A DNA stretch of 5,893 nucleotides from positions 1-5,893 of the forward strand of contig JAJRPK010000249.1 of assembly GCA_024280785.1 (NCBI GenBank). Direction: 5' to 3'. Positions within the stretch are counted from its first letter, which is position 1. Every line of letters starts with the position of its first letter. The position numbers and the translations under genes are program-made. Shown here one piece after another: positions 1 through 5,893 of the stretch. The notes beneath the pieces were generated by a model. The model did no database searches. It had not been told where the DNA came from and saw only the letters and a list, made by a program, of their open reading frames with translations. Origin of the DNA: Gammaproteobacteria bacterium. GTDB lineage: Bacteria; Pseudomonadota; Gammaproteobacteria; Pseudomonadales; UBA7434.

Positions 1-1842
1 CAACAATTCAGCGTCGACAACGTAAAGCGTTTGAGTGTTTTCTATCAGCACCGCTGCCTTCGGCTCGCGAAGCTGTACTAACGCTGATTCTGGTTCAGAG
101 ACAACAGTTCTAGCGCCCCCAATTAACAATACCGAAATAATCTGGTCAAGACCTGCATCGACGACTACAAGACTTGCTGGATCTATCGTGCTAACCGCTA
201 AAACCCTTGGGTCAGAAAAAGGTAAATCATTTCGTTGGGTCTCTCCACCAATCAAAAGTTTAAGGAAAATTGGAGTATTAGGATCCGCTCGTACAGAGAG
301 AATCATGGCAAAAATACTGTTCAGTTCACGGTCTAAAAAATACTGCGCGCTATTTAAACCATCTCCGACTAGCCCTCTAGGGCTGTCAAATAATATACCT
401 GCGGGGACGGACCTATATGTAGTACTAGCTAACGCGGCATCTTGGCCATTATTCGTTATTATCGCTGTTTCCGTTGCCCCTCCAGGTAAATAGATTCTCT
501 TACCCTGTTCGGCTCCCGCCTCTGTAATCACTTGAGCTGTTACCCCGAGGACATTATCGATAACTAGCAGCCGGTTATTGCTATTGGTATCGATCGCTAG
601 CGAGGTGGGGAACGTCAGCGGATTATGGCTATTGGGAATGCCAAGGTTCGATAAAATGGTTTTTTCTCCTGAAATTACGGGGGGAATGCTGCCAGCGTCC
701 GAAGGCCGAGTTTCAATGTCTATAATTGACGGATCAGAGATGGTAAAGCCAAAAAAAATGTTTGTTAGTGTACCAGAATCGCTTGCATACAGACGATCAC
801 CGTTCATCACCAAGCGCTTGAGAGAAGTAAAGGTTATCGGCGTAGTACCTGACACAGGAACCGGTACTGCATCGCTAGAAAATTCGGTCCTTGTGCCGTC
901 ACTTAAATCGACCGCTATAATCGCATTTAACCCTGCATCGGCCACAAATAATCGATTAGCCAACTCTTGAATAACGAGGTCTACCGGCTTAGAAAAGTCA
1001 ATCGGCTGTGCGGCAGGAATACTGTTGTCAGAAAGTACAGTTCTATTGTTGGTAATCAAGTCAGCCGTTAAAATTGCACGCAATCCTCTATCCACGATAT
1101 AGAGCGCGTCTCCCGCCCCGTTTATCTCAATCGCTATAGGGTCATCCAACTGGTTGGCCGGTGAAGGATTGGCAACGGGCAAAAGCTGTTTCTCGCCAGT
1201 GACTAAGTTGACCGTAACCACGGCTCGGAGACCACTATCAATAACCAGAGCGCGATTATTTGCAGTATCAATCACCATGTCTTCAGGAAAGCCAAAATCA
1301 ATCCCCGCTGATGCTGTATCGGAAACAATGATTTTACCCCCCTCGACCATGTTGCCATTGGTATCTGAGTCCATTTCCAACTCGAGAACGGCTTTACGCG
1401 CACCATCAACCACAAGCCAACGTTGACCGGTAGTGTCGAACTGCAAACCACTTTCTAGCATCCAAGTAGATCCCATAGAGACACGTGTAAATGTTCCACC
1501 TACCCTGTCATTGTCAACGGCAGTAACCGTAATAGTATTAAGACCCGCGCCCAAAGCGTTAACTAACTCAAATTGCCATTCAAGAAATGGGGGGACGGTT
1601 AATGCGTCTACCTCGACTCCGTCTACGGCAATGCTTACCCCTACAACGTTGCTCGATATTCCTACCGCAACTCCATACACTCTGAAACTCGTTAACTCAT
1701 CGGTACCGGACTGAAGGGGAGGAAAGTCAATACCCACTATAGGCGGTGCAAACACTGCGACGGGGCCACTATTGCCACCACCTCCACACGCAACAACTCC
1801 CATGCAGATAAGCACAAAAACAACGACTTTAACTAGCTTCAT
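1..1842 (-). CDS. Outer-membrane lipoprotein with NHL-like beta-propeller repeats (partial, C-terminus beyond left edge)
   Basis: The minus strand is open for 614 codons from the ATG at 1842-1840 to the window edge with no stop. A purine-rich GGGGAAG (1846-1852) sits just upstream as ribosome binding site. Residues 1-18 form a signal peptide (Lys near the start, then a Val/Phe/Leu/Ile core) ending in the lipobox V16-V17-A18-C19, so Cys19 should be lipidated; Gly at +2, not Asp, predicts outer-membrane sorting. A Gly-rich linker follows, then an Ig-like stretch (about 45-122) ending in the typical pattern GLNTITVTAVDND. From about residue 131 onward come about nine diverged repeats of 40-50 residues, each with a core like VxDxGLxAI (144-152, 200-208, 249-257, 300-308, 427-433, 502-510, 560-568, 608-613), resembling NHL/YVTN propeller blades. 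Such folds usually bind proteins or polysaccharides or serve as scaffolds; the substrate is unknown. No catalytic motif was recognised. Gene identity is confident, exact function is not. Confidence 0.9.
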   Translation of the reverse strand, partial: MKLVKVVVFVLICMGVVACGGGGNSGPVAVFAPPIVGIDFPPLQSGTDELTSFRVYGVAVGISSNVVGVSIAVDGVEVDALTVPPFLEWQFELVNALGAGLNTITVTAVDNDRVGGTFTRVSMGSTWMLESGLQFDTTGQRWLVVDGARKAVLELEMDSDTNGNMVEGGKIIVSDTASAGIDFGFPEDMVIDTANNRALVIDSGLRAVVTVNLVTGEKQLLPVANPSPANQLDDPIAIEINGAGDALYIVDRGLRAILTADLITNNRTVLSDNSIPAAQPIDFSKPVDLVIQELANRLFVADAGLNAIIAVDLSDGTRTEFSSDAVPVPVSGTTPITFTSLKRLVMNGDRLYASDSGTLTNIFFGFTISDPSIIDIETRPSDAGSIPPVISGEKTILSNLGIPNSHNPLTFPTSLAIDTNSNNRLLVIDNVLGVTAQVITEAGAEQGKRIYLPGGATETAIITNNGQDAALASTTYRSVPAGILFDSPRGLVGDGLNSAQYFLDRELNSIFAMILSVRADPNTPIFLKLLIGGETQRNDLPFSDPRVLAVSTIDPASLVVVDAGLDQIISVLLIGGARTVVSEPESALVQLREPKAAVLIENTQTLYVVDAELL

Positions 1843-1845
1843 TAA

Positions 1846-1853
1846 CTTCCCCT
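1846..1853 (-). promoter_or_regulatory. Ribosome binding site of the lipoprotein gene
   Basis: On the minus strand AGGGGAAG lies three bases before the ATG at 1842, its G-run about six bases away. It supports this start, which also places a complete lipoprotein signal peptide at the N-terminus. Confidence 0.6.
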
Positions 1854-1975
1854 TTTCAATTATTTTTGGTTGCCAGCATTACCTCTAATAACTAACGCTA
1901 TAGCACAGCACCAATTTCTAACTATTAACCCTTTCACGCCTTTCGCGTAGACAGGCCTCTCAACAAAAAACTCTA

Positions 1976-3226
1976 CTAACGAAAAATCTCTTTCATCCGA
2001 CGAACGGCCAACGCTAATCGGTCCATCCCCGTGGTAAAAGCAAAGCGCACGTAGCGGTCGCTTAAGTGATGACCAAAATCTGCTCCCGGCGTTATCGCCA
2101 GCCCATGCTGCTCCAACATAATCAAACAAAACTCTTGACTATTGCGGCCAAATTTGTCACCGAAGCTGCCGCCAAAAGCACCCAAAAGCTGACTAATATC
2201 GGCATAGATGTACAGACCACCCGCAGGTTCCTGCGGAATAATAAACCCCAGCTCGCGCAAAGCGGGCAACAAAAAATCACGACGAATTTTAAATTCATCA
2301 CGTCGCTGATCGAGAATATCGCGAGTTTGTGGTGTAAAGCATTTTAATGCCGCATGCTGCGCCATCGTCGACATAGAAATAAATAAATTTTGCGCCAGCT
2401 TTTCCAGGCCGGGAAGCGCCCAATCCGGGGCCACTAACCACCCCAACCTCCATCCTGTCATACCAAAGTACTTTGAAAAACTATTAATTACAAACGCTTG
2501 ATCGGTAATTTCCAAAATCGAGGGCGCTGTCTTCTCTCCATTTTTTCCTTTAGCATCTAAACCATGGTAAATCTCATCGACCAGCAAATATCCACCTTGC
2601 TGCTCCACAGCGTTAAACAAAGACACCAATTCCGCTTTACTTATAACGGCACCGGTTGGGTTTGCCGGGCTCGCTACCAATGCGGCAACCGTCCTTCCCC
2701 CGGCACTTGAACTTACGCCATCTGGTTTATGCCAATGCTCGGCAACAAGCGCCGCCGTTAACTGAAAATTATTAGCGGCGGTAACAGGAATTAATACCCC
2801 TTTACCTTCAACTAAGCGCATAAAATTTCGATTGCAAGGATAGCCGGGATCGGCCATAAGAACACAATCGTCCCGGTCAACAAGTAACCCCGCGAGTAGC
2901 AACAAAGCTCCAGAGGCACCCGGCGTAATCATAATTCTTTCTGCTGAAATCTCTACGCCATAATCAGATTTATAATAAAGAGAAATGGACTCTCGCAACT
3001 CCCGCAAGCCTTTGGCATCGCTGTAGTATGTCGCGCCATTTTTGAGCGCTTCGATACCGGCTTCGATAACAGGTAGGGCGGTACCGAAGTCAGGCTCTCC
3101 CGCTTCCATATGGACAATGTCTCGCCCTAATGATTCTAATTCTTTTGCTCGTGTTAAAACTTCCACTACTCTAAATGGTTGAATATCATCAACTCTGGCA
3201 GCAAAACGCTTATTGTTTGTCGGCAT
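1976..3226 (-). CDS. Class I/II pyridoxal-phosphate aminotransferase (AspC/AlaA-type fold)
   Basis: A 416-residue cytosolic fold-type I aminotransferase that would move an amino group between an amino acid and a 2-oxo acid. Family landmarks appear in order: MEAGEPDF (40-47), the YYSDAKGLRELR substrate-side segment (67-78), GASGA (103-107) for the PLP phosphate, DPGYP with Tyr129 (126-130), SPANPTG with Asn189 (186-192), VDEIY with Asp217 and Tyr220 for the PLP ring, the Schiff-base Lys252 in SFSKYFGMTGWRLGW, and Arg394 in YVRFAF, which binds the substrate carboxylate. All key residues are present, so it should be active. Length is slightly above the usual 380-400, explained partly by a Ser/Gly-rich loop near 168-178 and a Gly/Phe-rich insertion near 348-361. 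The start at 3226 has only a weak Shine-Dalgarno (TAAAG), but the N-terminus aligns with the family. Substrate (Ala, Asp or aromatic) cannot be decided here. It runs divergently from dksA; the lipoprotein gene follows 133 bp downstream and may or may not be co-transcribed. Confidence 0.93.
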   Translation of the reverse strand: MPTNNKRFAARVDDIQPFRVVEVLTRAKELESLGRDIVHMEAGEPDFGTALPVIEAGIEALKNGATYYSDAKGLRELRESISLYYKSDYGVEISAERIMITPGASGALLLLAGLLVDRDDCVLMADPGYPCNRNFMRLVEGKGVLIPVTAANNFQLTAALVAEHWHKPDGVSSSAGGRTVAALVASPANPTGAVISKAELVSLFNAVEQQGGYLLVDEIYHGLDAKGKNGEKTAPSILEITDQAFVINSFSKYFGMTGWRLGWLVAPDWALPGLEKLAQNLFISMSTMAQHAALKCFTPQTRDILDQRRDEFKIRRDFLLPALRELGFIIPQEPAGGLYIYADISQLLGAFGGSFGDKFGRNSQEFCLIMLEQHGLAITPGADFGHHLSDRYVRFAFTTGMDRLALAVRRMKEIFR

Positions 3227-3411
3227 GCTTTAGTTAGTTCTCACAGTACTTTCGGGTTTTACTTTTCAGCCTTGCTTTTGGGCGTGACTTTATCCATTAA
3301 TTAATAATCAGAGGATTCAGTAATTTAAATGCCATTGGGAGATTCAATACATAAGGCCGTACGCCCACTTAGCTAAAGCGAACTCCTCTAGCTATATAAA
3401 TAACTTCCTAC

Positions 3412-3448
3412 AGGTAACTTGCTATAGGTGACTTGCTATAGGTAGCTT
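3412..3448. repeat. Short tandem repeat, 14-bp unit, about 2.6 copies
   Basis: Two near-identical head-to-tail units, AGGTAACTTGCTAT (3412-3425) and AGGTGACTTGCTAT (3426-3439), differ at one base and are followed by a partial third unit AGGTAGCTT (3440-3448). It lies outside coding sequence. It could be slippage-generated or tandem binding sites; the sequence does not decide. Confidence 0.75.
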
Positions 3449-3565
3449 CGAGAATCAAAGCGAAACTAGCCGCCTAGTTTAACGTATTGCAGCGGCAGGT
3501 GGAATCGGCTGTCACTCCGACCTCGCTATGTCATTGTTACTCTCTGAGCCTTAGTCTTAAGTAAC

Positions 3566-3604
3566 TTGGGCCAAAAGCCCAACTTGGCGACTTTTATGAG
3601 CCAA
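3566..3604. repeat. Overlapping inverted repeats (competing hairpins)
   Basis: TTGGGC (3566-3571) and GCCCAA (3577-3582) form a perfect 6-bp stem with loop CAAAA. Right after it, TTGGC (3584-3588) can pair either with GCCAA at 3600-3604 or with GCCAA at 3570-3574, which overlaps the first hairpin. No T-run follows on either strand, so an ordinary intrinsic terminator is unlikely. A structured leader or small RNA element is possible but unproven. Confidence 0.45.
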
Positions 3605-3781
3605 ATCTTTGCCCGTTTTTAGTGAAATCTCTCTCAATTTAGTAGTGGATTACGAGCAAATTTTCTGATAGATTCGCTGCCCTCGCAATTAGGGTCTCGC
3701 ATTAATCGGCTTCGGTTGGATAAATAGTTTACTAAATTGCGATTGTTACGAGGTGGATCGAGAATACTTACCGACATCTGT

Positions 3782-3889
3782 ATGATTATTAACCATGCAG
3801 ATTTAACCCAGACATGCATGGATGACCAAGCAACACGGTACCTTAACTTAGCCACTGCTGCGTTCCGGCGCGAAGCCATTATTTACTAG
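3782..3889 (+). CDS. Doubtful 35-codon ORF, possibly a decayed gene remnant
   Basis: An ATG at 3782 opens 35 codons ending in TAG (3887-3889), reading MIINHADLTQTCMDDQ and finishing FRREAIIY. The frame is open upstream to about 3730 with only TTG codons as other starts. The amino-acid mix looks more protein-like than the opposite-strand reading, but there is no good ribosome binding site and no family is recognised. It could be chance, a leader peptide for dksA, or the tail of a lost gene. Confidence 0.15.
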   Translation: MIINHADLTQTCMDDQATRYLNLATAAFRREAIIY

Positions 3890-3957
3890 TGATTAATAAA
3901 TAATGACCTCACCAAGGGCAAAACCAGTAACTTGCCATTTGATTAAGAGATTTCAAG

Positions 3958-4401
3958 ATGCCACGTAAGAGAAAAGGCGTACTCGCTGAAAGCTTTCAAA
4001 ACTTTACTCCTTATAAGCCCAAAAAGGGCGAAGAGTATATGAACGAAGCTCAGAAAGACCACTTCAAGTCCATATTGAATAATTGGAAAGCGCAACTGAT
4101 GGAAGAAGTGGATCGCACGGTTAGCCATATGAAAGACGAGGCAGCCAACTTTCCCGACCCAGCCGATCGAGCAACCCAAGAAGAAGAGTTTAGTCTAGAG
4201 CTTCGGGCACGTGATCGCGAGCGTAAACTTATTCGAAAGATAGATTCTACAATAGAGTCTCTCGACAGCGATGATTACGGCTTTTGCAATGCTTGCGGTA
4301 TCGAAATTGGTATTAAGCGTCTCGAAGCAAGGCCCACTGCAGACCAGTGCATCGATTGTAAAACGTTAGACGAAATCAAAGAAAAGCAGCAATCGGGCTA
4401 G
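3958..4401 (+). CDS. dksA: RNA polymerase-binding transcription factor DksA
   Basis: DksA binds in the secondary channel of RNA polymerase and, with ppGpp, represses rRNA promoters and activates amino-acid biosynthesis promoters in the stringent response. The 147-residue protein matches the E. coli protein (151 residues) almost throughout. The coiled-coil tip DPADRA carries Asp67, Asp70 and Ala72, equivalent to the functional Asp71, Asp74 and Ala76 of E. coli. The zinc finger has all four cysteines (Cys110, Cys113, Cys131, Cys134), so this is the zinc-binding form, not a cysteine-poor paralogue. The conserved segments EEYMNEAQ (25-32), EEEFSLELR (75-83) and RLEARPTAD (121-129) are intact; only the first 20 residues diverge. 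The ATG at 3958 is preceded by AAGAG eight bases away; the internal ATG at 4039 would cut into the conserved N-terminal region. gluQRS follows after 39 bp, the usual gammaproteobacterial pairing. Confidence 0.98.
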   Translation: MPRKRKGVLAESFQNFTPYKPKKGEEYMNEAQKDHFKSILNNWKAQLMEEVDRTVSHMKDEAANFPDPADRATQEEEFSLELRARDRERKLIRKIDSTIESLDSDDYGFCNACGIEIGIKRLEARPTADQCIDCKTLDEIKEKQQSG

Positions 4402-4440
4402 CAGTAAAAAGTTTACTTATAGCAAACGTTAACACCCACC

Positions 4441-5334
4441 ATGACTTTTTACGTAGGCCGATTCGCACCTTCTCCCACAGGCCCACTGCATTTAGGTTCT
4501 TTGCTCGCAGCCGTTGCCAGTTTTTTGGATGCTCGAGCCAACAATGGTAAATGGCTACTGCGAATAGAGGATGTCGACAGCCTCAGAACTGTCCCTGAGT
4601 CGACTCAACAAATCATCCATACACTGGAATCTCACGGTTTGTTTTGGGACGGCGAAGTCCAATTCCAAACAACTAACAATGCCGCTTATCAAGCTGCTCT
4701 AGCTCAGCTACAAGCAATGCAACGAGTCTTTTACTGCGATTGTACTCGCGCCTCTCTTAGTGGTGCTGGCCCATACCCGGGACGGTGTCGACGCAATAAA
4801 ACGGCTACCTACACCCTTGCCACTCGACATCAACCCGCGAGCCATGCGATTCGGTTTGAATGCGGTAAAACGACTGTCGAATTCAACGACAGAATATTGG
4901 GGAAACAATCGTTTCAACTGCAGCCACTCGGTGATTTTATTGTCAGACGTCGAGATTCACTATTTGCCTATCAACTCGCTGTCGTTATTGACGATGCTGA
5001 TCAGGGCGTGTCCAATGTTGTCAGGGGGGCCGACTTGCTAGCCTCGTCACCATGGCAAATCGAGTTACAGCAAGCACTAGGGCTACCACAACCTCTCTAC
5101 GCACACCTACCATTGCTGCTCCATGCTAAGAGTAACGATAAACTCAGTAAGCAAACAGGTGCAGTAGCAATAGATAATAGAACAGCTATTAGCAATCTAA
5201 TCAAAGTGCTAACACTACTCGGCCAAGAATTGCCTGATCTAGCCAATCACTTGTTACCAACGGAGTTACTTAATTTTGCGACCATTAGATGGAATATCGA
5301 TAAAATCCCTAAAACAGCAATTATCGTAAAATAA
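4441..5334 (+). CDS. gluQRS: Glutamyl-queuosine tRNA(Asp) synthetase
   Basis: GluQRS activates glutamate with ATP and attaches it to the queuosine base at position 34 of tRNA-Asp. It is a shortened paralogue of the GluRS catalytic domain without the anticodon-binding domain, and the 297-residue length fits. Visible features: the start VGRFAPSPTGPLHLGSL holds the HIGH-type motif (H17-L18-G19-S20); RIEDVD (41-46) is part of the glutamate/ATP pocket; C99-x-C101, Tyr112 and Cys116 match the zinc site of the E. coli enzyme; DFIVRRRDSLFAYQLAVVIDD (165-185) and VVRGADLL (193-200) are strongly conserved; and KLSKQ (234-238) is the KMSKS-type loop. All catalytic elements are intact. The ATG at 4441 has no strong Shine-Dalgarno, but the conserved N-terminus begins within three residues of it. 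The gene probably shares transcripts with dksA 39 bp upstream; the spacer contains a small AT-rich hairpin (AGTAAA/TTTACT, 4403-4417) without a T-run. Confidence 0.97.
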   Translation: MTFYVGRFAPSPTGPLHLGSLLAAVASFLDARANNGKWLLRIEDVDSLRTVPESTQQIIHTLESHGLFWDGEVQFQTTNNAAYQAALAQLQAMQRVFYCDCTRASLSGAGPYPGRCRRNKTATYTLATRHQPASHAIRFECGKTTVEFNDRILGKQSFQLQPLGDFIVRRRDSLFAYQLAVVIDDADQGVSNVVRGADLLASSPWQIELQQALGLPQPLYAHLPLLLHAKSNDKLSKQTGAVAIDNRTAISNLIKVLTLLGQELPDLANHLLPTELLNFATIRWNIDKIPKTAIIVK

Positions 5335-5381
5335 CGTACCGAATAAGCTCCCGCAGGTGGTTAACTTTAACTCGCTGGTTT

Positions 5382-5410
5382 TTTATTTTTTTTAAAAATA
5401 TTCTTATAAT
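5382..5410 (+). promoter_or_regulatory. Candidate sigma-70 promoter with consensus -10 box
   Basis: TATAAT at 5405-5410 matches the -10 consensus exactly. The hexamer 17 bases upstream (TTTATT, 5382-5387) matches the -35 box at only three of six positions but lies in a T/A-rich tract that might act as an UP-like element. It would give a leader of about 230 nt before the TTG start. In such AT-rich DNA a chance match is possible. Confidence 0.3.
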
Positions 5411-5478
5411 TCAATCAGTTAAATAATAAATATCATAAAACTAAAGCCCAAACATAGGCTGTCTCCTCGTATACAATG

Positions 5479-5515
5479 GTTACAAAACTCGCATTTTACG
5501 TTACAAACAGTTACA
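5479..5515 (+). promoter_or_regulatory. Three phased GTTACA direct repeats, candidate regulator binding sites
   Basis: GTTACA occurs at 5479-5484, 5500-5505 and 5510-5515, with start-to-start distances of 21 and 10 bp, about two and one helical turns, so all three face the same side of the DNA. The first two extend to GTTACAAA. As remembered from pseudomonad work, CbrB sites have a GTTAC core; since the next gene is CbrB-like, self-regulation is a reasonable inference, not a demonstrated fact. Confidence 0.4.
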
Positions 5516-5645
5516 GTACACATCACGTTGCTGCGGTCTTTTGGTTGATTATCAAGCAAACTTTTCACAACATAGCTTAATTTCAAGATCCATTAAAAAG
5601 ATCGGCATAAACTAAAGATTCTCGTTTAAAACCAGGTATTTCAGT

Positions 5646-5893
5646 TTGAAAAGAGTCCTGATTGTTGAAGATGATGCTGTCATTTGTGGGCAAATTACTC
5701 GGTTACTCGACGAGTTACACTGCGAAGCCACTTACGTCAAAACAGTAAAAGCGGCAAAAGAAGGGCCTACACTAAAACACTTCCACCTCATTATCAGTGA
5801 ATTAGAATTACCCGACGCTCCTGGCACCGATCTCATTCGTCTCGCAGAAGGGTGCCCTGTCCTCATCATGACGGGCTATGCCACCATGCAGTC
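5646..5893 (+). CDS. cbrB: CbrB-like (NtrC-family) response regulator, receiver domain (partial, C-terminus beyond right edge)
   Basis: The first 82 codons encode a receiver domain: beta-1 with acidic triad E8-D9-D10 (RVLIVEDD), the beta-3 region LIISELELPDAPG (48-60) and beta-4 VLIMTGYAT with conserved Thr76. The segment LPDAPGTDLIRL...CPVLIMTGYA closely resembles CbrB of Pseudomonas as remembered, the sigma-54-dependent activator of carbon/nitrogen catabolic genes; the AAA+ and DNA-binding parts would lie beyond the window. The expected phospho-acceptor Asp is replaced by Glu52 (GAA, 5799-5801), fixed by its four-residue distance to Pro56 as in CheY Asp57-Pro61. The start is TTG at 5646: an in-frame TAA stands at 5613-5615, no ATG occurs between it and residue 75, and AGG (5634-5636) is well placed as ribosome binding site. 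In pseudomonads cbrA separates gluQ from cbrB; here no kinase gene intervenes. CbrB assignment is likely but rests on the receiver alone. Confidence 0.8.
   Translation, partial: MKRVLIVEDDAVICGQITRLLDELHCEATYVKTVKAAKEGPTLKHFHLIISELELPDAPGTDLIRLAEGCPVLIMTGYATMQ

Larger units (their letters stand above)
3227..3957. other. Divergent intergenic region between the aminotransferase gene and dksA
   Basis: These 731 bp must hold the promoters of both divergent genes. No RNA gene, mobile element or recognisable protein was found. Visible structure: an AT-rich palindrome ATTAATTAAT at 3296-3305 on the aminotransferase side, a 14-bp tandem repeat at 3412-3448, two competing inverted repeats at 3566-3604, and a short open frame at 3782-3889. 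A -10-like AATAAT at 3899-3904 lies 54 bp before dksA, but no convincing -35 stands at the right distance, so no promoter is called. The region is long for a bacterial spacer and could contain an unannotated small RNA or a decayed gene. Confidence 0.6.
5335..5645. other. Intergenic leader between gluQRS and the response regulator gene
   Basis: This 311-bp AT-rich stretch contains a T-rich run at 5379-5393 without a convincing hairpin before it, so no intrinsic terminator is called for gluQRS. A perfect TATAAT (5405-5410), three GTTACA elements (5479-5515) and the palindrome TTGAT-T-ATCAA (5545-5555) suggest that the regulator has its own promoter. A sigma-54 type -24/-12 box was looked for; the two nearest GG...GC pairs (near 5478 and 5543) have 11 instead of 10 intervening bases and were not accepted. 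Confidence 0.5.

Noticed and set aside
35..1714. Four consecutive plus-strand open frames of 90-152 codons (35-493, 578-970, 1154-1426, 1433-1714)
   Set aside because: They lie antisense to the continuous lipoprotein frame, show low-complexity Ser/Thr/Pro-rich translations with no family resemblance, and lack ribosome binding sites.
1860..2129. Minus-strand frame of 89 codons overlapping the end of the aminotransferase gene
   Set aside because: Two thirds of it is an out-of-frame reading of the aminotransferase C-terminus, whose conserved Arg394 region is clearly the true frame.
2066..2347. Plus-strand 93-codon frame within the aminotransferase gene
   Set aside because: It is antisense to a well-conserved coding region and has no recognisable features.
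3634..3879. Minus-strand 81-codon frame in the divergent intergenic region
   Set aside because: There is no ribosome binding site and no recognisable domain; the composition looks random and the frame would cut into the dksA upstream region.
3943..4179. Minus-strand 78-codon frame over the start of dksA
   Set aside because: It is antisense to the highly conserved DksA coding sequence.
4708..5041. Alternative frames inside gluQRS (minus 4708-4917 and plus 4760-5041)
   Set aside because: Both are shadows of the intact, motif-complete gluQRS frame.
5379..5400. Possible intrinsic terminator after gluQRS (T-rich run)
   Set aside because: The T-run is present, but no stable G+C-rich hairpin precedes it; the only close inverted repeat (GTTAA-CT-TTAAC) has a two-base loop.
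5477..5557. Sigma-54 -24/-12 promoter before the response regulator
   Set aside because: The two GG...GC candidates have 11 instead of 10 bases between the dinucleotides and poor flanking consensus.

Overview
The window looks like chromosomal DNA of a Gammaproteobacterium. The evidence is a DksA almost identical in layout to the enterobacterial protein, followed by gluQRS (the classical gammaproteobacterial dksA-gluQ pair) and then the start of a CbrB-like response regulator, a neighbourhood resembling the dksA-gluQ-cbrAB region of pseudomonads. Moderate G+C and AT-rich intergenic DNA would suit a marine relative such as a Cellvibrionales-type bacterium, but the genus cannot be fixed from the sequence alone.

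The layout is divergent. On the left two genes run on the minus strand: a class I/II PLP aminotransferase (3226 to 1976), then, 133 bp further on, a large secreted lipoprotein (from 1842, running off the left edge) with an Ig-like N-terminal part and a series of degenerate NHL-type beta-propeller repeats. On the right three genes run on the plus strand: dksA (3958-4401), gluQRS (4441-5334) and the first 82 codons of a CbrB-like response regulator (from a TTG at 5646, running off the right edge). A 731 bp divergent intergenic region (3227-3957) holds a short tandem repeat, a pair of competing hairpins and one doubtful small ORF. A 311 bp leader (5335-5645) precedes the regulator and holds a consensus TATAAT box and three phased GTTACA elements.

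Functionally, the plus-strand block joins translation and nutrient control: DksA adjusts RNA polymerase with ppGpp, GluQRS modifies queuosine in tRNA-Asp, and the CbrB-like protein would regulate carbon/nitrogen utilisation. The minus-strand pair has no obvious link to these functions.

The most interesting points are that the response regulator has glutamate (residue 52) where the phospho-accepting aspartate should be, that no sensor kinase lies between gluQRS and this gene, and that phased GTTACA elements lie in its leader. No mobile element, CRISPR array or defence system was seen. Most of the window is ordinary core chromosome.
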